DNA of 64,000 bases from Cydia pomonella (lineage: Eukaryota; Arthropoda; Insecta; Lepidoptera; Tortricidae), in the NCBI RefSeq assembly GCF_033807575.1, contig NC_084707.1, positions 23,771,888-23,835,887 of the forward strand. The letters are read 5' to 3'. Shown here in pieces: positions 55,225 to 64,000 of the stretch. Below the pieces are notes generated by a model that searched no databases, was not told where the DNA came from, and saw nothing but the letters and a program-made list of their open reading frames with translations. The position numbers and the translations under genes are program-made. How positions within the stretch are numbered: position 1 is the first letter of the stretch; each line of letters begins with the position of its first letter.

Positions 55225-55490
55225 GTCAAATCTTGCATGTTAAATTTAACCCACTTCCCGGTTTCCGATAAAGCTAAAAACTTGCATACATGCGTAAGTC
55301 GGGTGACAATGCAATATTATGGTACCATCAAGCTGATCTGATGATGGAGACAGGAGGTGGCCATAAGAACTCTGTGATAAAATAACGCAACCTAATTGTG
55401 TTTGGGGTTTTTAGAATTGTCTCGATGAGTATTAGTTGCCTGTGGAAAGAAAAATACAGTCAGCGATAAAAGCTTGTACCAAAAATGAAA
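55225..55490 (+). repeat. dispersed repeat DR1, copy 3
   Basis: CACTTCCCGGTTTCCGATAA, GGGTGACAATGCAATATTAT, CTCGATGAGTATTAGTTGCC and CAGTCAGCGATAAAAGCTTG in order, matching copies 1 and 2. Confidence 0.75.
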
Positions 55491-56230
55491 TTTTTGCCAA
55501 AAACTTATTAAGTTTATAAAATGTATATGTATGTTCGTGTATAACGTATTTGTAATATGAGCCTTGTTGAAGAAAAATAAAGAAATATGGGATGACACAC
55601 ACATTGGTACCGATATCTCATCTTAAGTTTTAGATACATAGATAAGTAAGATGCATAAAACCTATAACAATTTCGTGTTTCGCATTTGACAGGTACGAGA
55701 TGGCGCTGTACAGCTCCATACATTTTGCGGTAACTGTGATTGTCAAAAGATGACGTTTGACAATTCAGTGATCGCAAAACATATGGCGCGGTACAGCGCC
55801 ATCTGTTTTCGATGTCAAACTAACGGGCACGTTTATTTCTTAGACTTTACAAATAAATTTTCTTCGAAAAAAAATTTTTTTTTTCAGCAAATATCATTGG
55901 CAGTACAGCGCGGTAATGCGGCCAGTATTTTTGGAACTTTTGCGCCGGGTACGTGTCGTCTCGGGGATTAACGGGGAATCGTAGGTAGTTTTAGGTTTTT
56001 GGACAAAGCTTGTTGCGGGTTTATGTTGAACCTACATTAATGACGAAGCCGGTGGCGGATTTTTACTTATGTAGATTGGACGAAGTTTGTTGCGGATTCT
56101 GTTTTGTATCTATGCTTTTGACGAAGCCTGCGCTGTGGATGATATCTCTAATGAGAGTTTGTAACTAAATTGATTTGAAAATAAACATCATAATATTTTC
56201 TTCGATGATAGTCATAACCTGACAGATTCA
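55491..56230. other. gene-free stretch
   Basis: Contains overlapping words ATGGCGCTGTACAGC (about 55699) and GCGGTACAGCGCCATC (about 55787) as an inverted pair, perhaps an old foldback. No gene. Confidence 0.4.
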
Positions 56231-56732
56231 TTCACAGCTAGTGATGGGTAGGACATCAATTTAAAATGAGTTTGTATGAGTACCTCATTCTCTAAAATGA
56301 GGTGTTACAATGTCTTACTTCAAATGAGGAGAGGTACTAGCACTTTTGCAGCATCGACTATTCCATCAACTCCAACGGCAGCAAACCATATTTAATGTAA
56401 ATACATATTTAGGCATTGCTAAACTTCCTTTTAAATATTTACTTGGAGTGCAATTCTGGAGGTTTAAAACAGAACTTTAACAACAGAAGACATACATTTA
56501 AGAATCAAACTAAAGAGTTAAAGTACATACATCCTATTGCAACTTAATATGATGCTTTTATGAAACTTGTTCTAATTTAGCAGTTTATTATTTTTATTGT
56601 TAGATTGTTCAGTATCAATCCTTGCTACTTGATATCATTTTAAGTTTAACATTCATATATTGAAATAAATACTAACCATAAACTACCAGACAAACAATTA
56701 ACAAACTAAGGAGAACAAATCCAATATTTTTT

Positions 56733-56861
56733 GTACAGTCAGCGTCAAATACTTCGTAGCAGTCAAAGTGGCCAAATAGTTCGGTACACCATACTAAATA
56801 TATGGTGTACCGAACTATTTGGCTACTTTGACTGCTACGAAGTATTTGACGCTGACTGTAC
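56733..56861. mobile_element. GTACAGTCA foldback element 4, nearly perfect
   Basis: A 129-bp hairpin: the arms begin GTACAGTCAGCGTCAAATAC and pair for about 60 bp with one mismatch, leaving a tiny AT loop. Ends TA-CAGTC as in elements 1 to 3. Nested in the hAT-like element. Confidence 0.85.
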
Positions 56862-57550
56862 CATTATTATATAGAAATTACAAACTTACCACCTCATAAT
56901 TTATCAGTAATAATAGCATTGTAATATGATAACAAACGAAAGCCTCAATAACGTTCGCGCGGTAATGCCACCGGCGTGTAATATACACTTGATTTTTGTA
57001 TGCAAAAGACACAAAGAAAGACCCACAGGTATATTTTATCGCGAAAACAATGTTAATATATTGTTATTTTGGTATAATTATAAGAATGGTCACTGATCAC
57101 TATTTATAAAACACAACTAAAGATTACGAACAACTTTTTCGAGTTTCTCGTACTATAAATATGTCAAAATCATAAATGATCGAAATACTATACGAAGCAC
57201 GTTAACAAAAAGTATTACAAATTCAAATCGTTAAAATGTACATGTTTATTTCACCTATACAAATTATATTTACTTTTTTATTAATAAACTAATGTAAAAT
57301 ATCATATTTTGTGTACGCCACTATATTATATTTCAATAATTTAAATAATATTTTGGTCTCTTAAACGATAACTGTTTCTAAGCTAACTTCGTAAATGCCC
57401 AGTGAGACTTGGTTGGCATTTCAATCGCTTATCAAGTAACCATTTCACTGTCCAGTCTAATTGATTCAGATTATACATGACACCAGCAATATGAGTCTTG
57501 AGGTCAGGTTATACTGGTATGCGCGTTAGTACAATAATAGCTAACAAATA

Positions 57551-57645
57551 TGGAGGCCTACCGCGAACCACGAAGTTTTGCTTTGCTGTCGCACTTACGT
57601 ATAAAATTACAAGTGCGACAGAGAGAAAAAACTTTCTTCGGTAGG
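57551..57645. mobile_element. imperfect hairpin element
   Basis: CCTACCGCGAACCACGAAGT ... CTGTCGCACTTA pairs with AAGTGCGACAG ... ACTTTCTTCGGTAGG. Non-coding. Confidence 0.6.
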
Positions 57646-58276
57646 TTCTTTGATGACTTAGATTTTTCGCTTTTGACAAGTAACTTAGCAATGCTAGGAT
57701 CAAAATGACGTAATATGTATGTAAGCTTGCGGACGCTTACGCTTGTTTTCTTTCGTGTTTAATTTTTAACGTATTTTCGATGAGGTGTTATTGAAGCACG
57801 GCGCGTGTCTGTCTCACTCCCTCTTTCGGTAAATCTAATTCATTGTTTCATTTTGAAAGGATTTTTGAGGGGATGTCACAGTGAGGCGAGTGAATAAACA
57901 CAACGCATTTCTCGGTGGACCTTTTATCCTTGCAATAAGGTTTGTAGTTGGGCAGTTGATAGTGTGAGCGATGAATGCGATGACGTCAATGACTCATTTC
58001 TTCATTTGAATGTCGGCGAGCACCGAGCGCCTCGCGACTCTTGCGAGTTGTGAGGAACGCGAGTGAGTTTGAAAGGCTGAGAGTTTTTTTTCAAATTTGA
58101 AGTGTTTGAATGGTTTGAGTGGTAAGAGCTGTGTGTGATGCGCGCGAGTAAATGAGTAAAATTAATTGAGGAGTGATGTATGACATTTATGCGGTGTGAA
58201 GTTCTGCGACAATTTAACTAAATGAGTGGTACAAATGAGGTGCCTCACGAGTGAGCAACTCAACACTATTCACAGC

Positions 58277-59776
58277 GGCAAACGATAAAACTCACCATAC
58301 ACTTGTAACGTTATTTATCTCTAGAAACCGTTCTTAATTATAGAACCGCATTTAAAAACTCCCAAAACACTCTTAACAAATTCTTTTAAATTCCGAATTT
58401 GTAAAGGCCCCGTATAAAATAAAAAGTTATCTGTACATCAAAGTACCAGTGGCAACCCTTAATGAGTATTTTGATGATAATCAAATAGCAGCATATTAGA
58501 GCGAAGGCGCTATGCCGGAAGGGCTCAGGGCTGACACTGACAATGCCAGCGTCCGCCGCGGGCGTACACTAATTGTCTAAGTGCATAATGAACTTGTTTG
58601 TGACAACCCTAGAACCTGCTGACGCCGTCAGCGAACTTTGGACTGTGTGACAATTGTTTAAAGTTGAAATTAGAATGTTTAATTTGTAACTGACAACCCT
58701 TGCGTATAGGGATGTCACGTCATTGAATTTTCAACTTTATGGTGATGTGATAAGGTTTGTTTTTAGTTGTTAAAGGGTATAGGATGTGATATTAAGAGAT
58801 CTTGTCACCCTTCTTGGTGCATGTGCACACTTGCCTTGTTCGTTGGGTTAATTAGAAAGTTTGCCTTTCAAAAATGGCTGCCAAGTTCTATTGAAGAGTG
58901 ACAACTTTTGCATCGTTATTTTATTGTACATGCGAAGAAAATTATTTAATTTAAAACTTGGTTTCCCGAGGTGTTAGCTTGGAAATGTTGTGAATAATTT
59001 TTACTTATTTTATGGCTTAAAAAGCGCAGCTTTTTACATTTTTTGTGTCAGTGGAAAAAATATACCTACGTCTTTAGTTAAAAAAAGAAATAAAAAAAAT
59101 AGAGTTTAGCTAACTATTTTAAATTGATTTGATTTAAAGGAAACGAAAATTTAAGAGTTGGATTATTGGACAATGTATTCAGTGTTACATTTTATTAAAA
59201 TATAATTTTAACAAAAATAGGGAATTCGGCGATTTATAAGCATTGAGTAACCTTTCCGGGGGGGGGGGGGGGGGGGGGGGGTGAATTTAGTAACGTTTGT
59301 ATAAAGTTCGATTTTTAGCCCATACAAAACAATCCGTAGTGATTTTATTAGTCCTTAGAATTAGTTCCTGACTTCAGTGAAATTTGACTTAATTTGACCG
59401 TACTAAAACGCCTGTCAAAGCAGAGGAGTTTTTTCTCCCCGCAAGAATGTTTTAAGTTTCCAAAGGCAACGTTCGATAAGTATTGTTTTCATACAATTTA
59501 AATATAGCATTGAGTATATATTTTTTTACATTAAGTATAATTTAACACAGAACCTCCTCCTCCTTCCTGCGAGTCGGTTAAAAGAGAAGAAGTACCTACA
59601 CCCAAGGCCAAAAGTATGGAAACAAGGTTGTTTTATTTATTATCTCATGTTTTTGTCTTTATTTTATAATTGTAACCTAAAAATTGCATTAAGAAAGCAC
59701 AAAAGGCTAAAAACACTCGCTAAATATCAAAACATCCTAAAATATTGTCAAAAAATAAAATCAGGAAAAAGTTATA
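58277..59776. other. gene-free stretch with a 24-G tract
   Basis: No gene or recognised repeat apart from an uninterrupted run of 24 Gs at 59258-59281. 58500-58565 is locally GC-rich. Confidence 0.4.
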
Positions 59777-59960
59777 ATAAGTAAGTAAGTAAGTAAGTAA
59801 ATATTCTTTATTGCACCAACAATAATACATTTTACATACATGTAAAACTACAAATGAATTTTAAAGGAAAATAGAACCAGGTAACAACAGGCGGTCTTAT
59901 CGCTAAAAGCGATCTCTTCCAGACAACCTTTAGGTAGCAGGAAATTTCGAACTCATACAA
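59777..59960 (-). repeat. LINE 3' end with TTAC repeat tail
   Basis: On the minus strand: AAAGGTTGTCTGGAAGAGAT, CGCTTTTAGCGAT (hairpin), AAGACCGCCTGTTGTTACC, then GGTGCAATAAAGAATATT and a (TTAC)n tail (59778-59800). The same 3' UTR occurs on the plus strand at about 10858-10912. No coding part remains. Confidence 0.65.
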
Positions 59961-60880
59961 AAGTCAACAGGTAGTGCAAGGAGCTAAATATGGAGACTAT
60001 TAAATACAAACACACATACTACTTATATAAGTATTAAAACAATACCTAATATACTAATAAATATACAATATAATAAAATACAATATATAATATATATATA
60101 TTTATACTTACACATATAAAATATATAAATGGCAACTTAAGGTAGAGATAGAAAGTATAGTTTAAGCTGATTTTTGAAAATACCCTTTTAATTGCTTTGA
60201 AAAATGTTGAACTGCAAATATCTTAGCAATTTATTTTTTAAATGTTGTACTATTATATTTACCATTTTGTTTCTAAAGAGTAGTATATTCCAAATTTAAT
60301 TACTATCCTTTAATTATACTTTAATCTATGTAAAAAGTATGAGATTCAGAACATCGCTATAACCTCATTAATTACGCATATTTTACTTCAAATTATGAAT
60401 GTAAACGCTTATTTAAAATGTAACACTAAATTAGAAATGGAAACAGTAGTGTTACCCGTAACTAATGAGAGGGCGGAGAGGTTACAAAATTGCCTATTTT
60501 CGCACGATGTGATTACGATGTGCGCATGGTTACATTGTTGTGCGACACGGCTTTATATTTTCGCAGTCGTAAATATACGTACAGAGTTCCGAATAAGACG
60601 TTCCGAATTTAAATTGTCGTGAGTCTTGCAAATATAAAAAATAATACTTTACGGTTTAACTCACGTATTTTCTGTCACTCACTCGATATGTTTCGGACAG
60701 TCTAGGTCTCCATTTTCAAGCACTAACAGTGTACAGGCACGATAGTCGCGTACTACCATAACGTAAACATGTCACGCGAGTGACTAAATAAAGGGTTAAT
60801 TCGTAAAATTAGCTTAAAGAGACATCACGAATGATGTTATCCGTCCGTATTTTGACGACATATCTTTTTACTCACTGACA
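59961..60880. other. gene-free stretch
   Basis: AT-rich, with a TATA-type run near 60055-60130. No gene. Confidence 0.35.
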
Positions 60881-61290
60881 TAATTAATAATCAAACGAAC
60901 TTACCTGTGAAGTTTGATTACAATTATGCGAGTATCCAAATCCAAGACAACAAATATAATTTACTAGCAGCAGTACACGTTATCGTGCAGTCCAAGTCAC
61001 ACATTTTAGAGATTATAGTATTTAAAAAACAAGTTCGCGCTGTCCCTCTCACTCGCTACGTTGCGTTCCTGCTTCGACATCGCTCCTCCAGTACTCATTA
61101 TTTCAGAGTTATTTTTGTGTTATTAACAGAGACTATTTTATTTTCATTTTTGGGGATGGGGGGCGGGTCTTTGTTGTCTTGGATTTGGATACTCGCATAA
61201 TTGTAATCAAACTTCACAGGTAAGTTCGTTTGATTATTAATTATACTTCGTATCCAAATCCAAGACAACAAATATAATTTACTAGCAGAT
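60881..61290. repeat. perfect 74-bp inverted repeat plus a third direct partial copy
   Basis: 60881-60954 and 61170-61243 are exact reverse complements, beginning TAATTAATAATCAAACGAAC. A third partial copy, in the orientation of the left arm, follows at about 61250-61289 (GTATCCAAATCCAAGACAAC, then on through ACTAGCAG). It also matches 15 bp beyond the left arm. Each arm carries a CAGGTAAGT splice-donor consensus facing outward. The 215-bp loop is non-coding. Confidence 0.88.
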
Positions 61291-61792
61291 GTTCAGAGCT
61301 TTGTATTTAAATTCAAATCCTGAATGCGAAAATAAAATAAAATATCGATATCAAATCAGTATGTTACGAACATACTGATATTATTGATTTTGACTAAAGA
61401 GAACAACGTACCACCTAGAAGTTATTAATTTATATCCAATTTAAATAATTATTTATGTATCCACATAGTATAAATGTAAAATGTATGTATAGCATAATAA
61501 AATTAAGGAGTGAAATTGCTCTTGGTATTTCATTTCGTTAATATTAAAAAAGTATAAAACTTTCTTTGATTTCACTGTAGTATATTGATAAAGTTGTATA
61601 TATCTTAATATTCACAAGGTACAACTATTTTTATGTCATTTACAAGCCAGGACGCCATTAAGTGTAAATGTGTTTTCAAGCTTTAGTTGGCTCTAAATAA
61701 GTTTTAGATGGGCATTTTCTGTCTGTAACCATATAAACAAACCATTTTGTATAATTTAGAATTTACCAACCATTCTCTGGATGTAATTACAA
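61291..61792. other. gene-free stretch
   Basis: No gene or recognised repeat. Confidence 0.35.
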
Positions 61793-62080
61793 CGGAGACA
61801 AACAAGCATACGGCCTGCCTGATGGTAAACAATCACCAGGCGCGGATACAAGGGGGGGGCCATAGGGGCAATGGCCCCCCCCTAAAACCCTGGCTCTCAC
61901 ATTACTAAATTGAGTAAATTTTATTTTCTGTGCAAAAATATATGATTTTCTCAAAATGCCCCCCCCCCCCCCTAAGCCAAATCTTGTATCCGCGCCTGAC
62001 AATCACCGTAGCCTATGAATGCCCGCTACTGCAGAGGTATATTACATGCGCGTTACTGACCCTAAAATATAATCTAATTT
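61793..62080 (-). mobile_element. poly(A)-ended retroelement (family E), copy 4, split by a MITE
   Basis: ACAAACAAGCATACGGCCTG then CCTGATGGTAAACAATCAC, a 162-bp insertion, then ACAATCACCGTAGCCTATGA, CTGCAGAGGTATATTACATG and CGCGTTACTGACCCTA. 3' end only, minus orientation. Confidence 0.75.
61837..61998. mobile_element. 162-bp hAT-like MITE
   Basis: The termini CAGGCGCGGATACAAG and CTTGTATCCGCGCCTG are perfect 16-bp inverted repeats with the CAGG...CCTG form typical of hAT elements. The 8-bp duplication ACAATCAC is on both sides (61829-61836, 61999-62006), inside a known repeat, so the empty site can be read directly. The interior has G and C homopolymer runs that pair with each other (about 61852-61880, 61960-61973). 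Confidence 0.92.
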
Positions 62081-63342
62081 TATGTTATGACACTTTAAAG
62101 TTAATTTTGAATACAGCAATCAATACTTTCCTCGGTAAATAGCCTTTGAGTGAGGTAGATAAAGGAGAATTTTCTTCATTGTAAAGCTACCATAAATATC
62201 AAGGCTATATGTAAGTACTTTAAAACTAAGTCTGGACAATTACTAGTAGAGTATCCTGTAGGTATTAAGTATTTGAAACTTATCACTTTGAAAATATAGA
62301 TGGACTAATTTTAGTTATTACCACAGATCAAGAAATAGTAATATGATATTATTTATAACTAAATAGCTAATCTCATCTGCTTATGCGTATCTGAACGATG
62401 ATGGCTACTACGCTAACAAGTGGCAAGGAACTTAGGTAGATTATGTGTTGAGTTATGATATATTTGTGAACAAAATATCTGGCATGACTTGTAACTTGTA
62501 CTTCATTTTAAGGAGTAACATTTTTTAACGTTACCTACTATAAAACTGTACAGTGTGCATTGCGACGAAAAATGAAAACTATTTAAGCTTTCTTTTACAG
62601 CAAAACAATATGACAACCCGAGCATTTACATTTCAGACAATAATAATGTTATTGTTAAAGGATTTCAACCCTTTATTGCGATTATTAATCTAGCTACTTA
62701 GCGCAAGCGACAGCAACACGTGGCAGCATAACTCTAGTTGCATGGTTGCACAATTTACAGCACTTATTTCGCGTCGCGGGATAGTGCATCAACGGCGGTT
62801 CACCTCTTGTTTGATGCGGCGATGTTCCCCTGAAGTTTGGAGCTGAGAATCCGTAAGTAAATTGTACCGGATTTATTACATTAGGCTCGTTGATATGGTA
62901 TATTCTTGACAGCTTATCAAAGCTGACGTTTGAAGTTATTAGGAGTATATAACAGCGTGATATGAGTACGAATCATAAATTTGGGTTAAAGGGTTTACAG
63001 ATATATTTTTTCCTATATGTTGTTTACATACAGCATTTCTTTGTCTGTAAGGGCAATGACATTGTGTACATTTTGTTTAAGGTATTTTAGGCCGTATTAA
63101 CACCTATTAAATTACCTCAGCGTAACAAGAACCTCCTTTATATTTCATTATTTTTACAAGTCCTGTAAACTTTAGCTCAACCTTAAATATTTTTGCTCTT
63201 TAGTCCCTTATATTTACATGCGTAAAGCTACTTCCAATACTATTAAAGTCTTCAATCATTACATTGGCATCAACACTGTTATAGTAGAGCAACGTTATTC
63301 TTTGACGATATCATTTTGAGATATGTATAATGACCGACTGTA
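62081..63342. other. gene-free stretch
   Basis: No gene or recognised repeat. Confidence 0.35.
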
Positions 63343-63450
63343 GACCGAAGAGCGAAGTGACCGAAGAGCGTAGCGACCGAAGTGCGAAGCGACCGAAGAG
63401 CGAAGCGACCAAAAGGAGCAAAGCAACCGAAGAACCAAATGACCGAAGCA
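63343..63450. repeat. 16-bp tandem repeat
   Basis: GACCGAAGAGCGAAGC and variants are repeated about six times, degrading to the right. It borders the 85-bp satellite. Confidence 0.8.
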
Positions 63451-63469
63451 TTATAACCTCGACACTTAA

Positions 63470-64000
63470 AATGAAGCACATATAGTCTCGACGCTGCGGA
63501 AATGGAGGCCTCGATACTATTATTGTGGAATTGTATAGTACATATAACTTAAAGTGCGGCATATATCTTCGTCACTGCGACAGCTGCGACAGCGGACCCC
63601 TTGACACAATTATTGTGGAGTAATGATAGCCTCCTCACTATTAAAGTGGGGTACAAGTACATATAGCCTCGACGCTGTGAAAGCGGAGCCCTCGACACAA
63701 TATTGTGGAGTAATGATAGCCTCTTCACTATTAAAGTGGGGCAAATATGGCTTCAACGCTGTGAAAGCGGAGCCCTCGACACAATGACTGTGGAGTAATG
63801 ATAGCCTCTTCACTATTAAAGTGGGGCAAATATAGCTTCGACGCTGTGAAAGCGGAGCACTCGACACAATGGTTGTGGAGTAATGATAGCCTCATCACTA
63901 TTAAAGTGGGGCAAATATAGCTTCAACGCTGTTAAAGCGGAGCCCTCGACACAGTGATTGTGGAGTAATGATAGCCTCATCACTATTAAAGTGGGGCAAA
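63470..64000. repeat. 85-bp tandem satellite, running off the window
   Basis: The word TGGAGTAATGATAGCCTC recurs at 63616, 63706, 63791, 63876 and 63961, so the spacing is 90 then 85, 85, 85. The unit also contains CTATTAAAGTGGGGCAAATA and GACGCTGTGAAAGCGGAG. Left of 63616 the copies are degenerate (63470-63600). Open frames on the minus strand here are only by-products of the repeat. The array continues past the window end. Confidence 0.9.

Larger units (their letters stand above)
56239..58268. mobile_element. 2.03-kb hAT-like non-autonomous element
   Basis: Flanked by the exact 8-bp duplication TTCACAGC (56231-56238, 58269-58276). The termini are TAGTGATGGGT and the reverse complement of TAGTGTTGAGT, which suit short imperfect hAT ends. 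Subterminal AATGAG/GAGTGAG words are dense at both ends (56267-56330, 58136-58260), as hAT transposase binding regions often are. No transposase frame is present. Two foldback elements (56733-56861, 57551-57645) lie inside it and are younger. Confidence 0.7.

Noticed and set aside
60907..61200. A 97-codon frame across the snapback
   Set aside because: It spans both inverted arms and the loop and has no domain. It is produced by the inverted repeat.
63279..63867. Minus-strand frames with repeated SLFGRFALRS-like and NSEEAIITPQ-like peptides
   Set aside because: They come from reading the 16-bp and 85-bp tandem repeats. 85 is not a multiple of 3, so the peptide repeat is not kept in frame.
1..64000. 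CRISPR array, bacterial operon, riboswitch or phage-like system
   Set aside because: Nothing of the kind is present. Repeats are dispersed or tandem without unique spacers, and the content is that of an insect nuclear genome.

Overview
The window looks like a repeat-dominated, gene-poor stretch of an insect nuclear genome, most probably a moth or butterfly. The base composition is AT-rich. The dispersed repeats are types I recognise from Lepidoptera: tRNA-headed SINEs ending in 'gggacttagtcaatttgtg', the 'GGGTTCCGT' element, 'GTACAGTCA' foldback elements, and the C-terminal ends of several LINE families. The assignment rests on recognition from memory, not on a search.

Only one host gene is convincingly present: an uninterrupted SoxB transcription factor on the minus strand (36074-36811). 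It has a complete HMG box and its C-terminus resembles insect Dichaete. Putative 3' UTR lies to its left and a GC-rich 5' flank to its right. It sits alone between long non-coding stretches, which is common for developmental regulators. A small broken reading frame of unknown origin lies at 462-824.

The largest mobile element is a full-length Ty3/gypsy-type LTR retrotransposon (23562-28804). It has two 340-bp LTRs that I read as identical, a 4-bp target duplication, and one 1352-codon gag-pol frame carrying zinc knuckles, protease, reverse transcriptase, RNase H and a DD35E integrase. It looks recently inserted. A jockey/CR1-like LINE copy (51227-52661) lies inside an older SINE-type tail. 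At least seven short decayed LINE ORF2 C-termini and one ORF1 fragment are scattered through the window.

Left part (1-23.5 kb): decayed LINE pieces, SINEs, foldback elements, a 5S-rRNA-derived fragment fused to the GGGTTCCGT repeat, a three-level nested insertion (15.1-16.0 kb), and a tRNA-like Pol III unit enclosed by 38-bp inverted repeats (17225-17406). Middle (23.5-39.3 kb): the LTR element, arrays of short TATTACCG palindromes, the Sox gene, and an inverted-repeat element with an exact internal 178-bp tandem duplication. Right part (39-64 kb): more SINE/LINE pieces, a 538-bp element with perfect 75-bp inverted repeats and an 8-bp target duplication, a 2.03-kb hAT-like element carrying two nested hairpins, a 162-bp hAT-like MITE with an 8-bp duplication, a perfect 74-bp inverted repeat with a third direct copy, and an 85-bp tandem satellite running off the right edge.

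There is no operon-like organisation and no sign of a multi-gene system. The most unusual structures are the repeats themselves, especially the tRNA-in-inverted-repeat unit, the 5S chimera and the 60.9-61.3 kb snapback.
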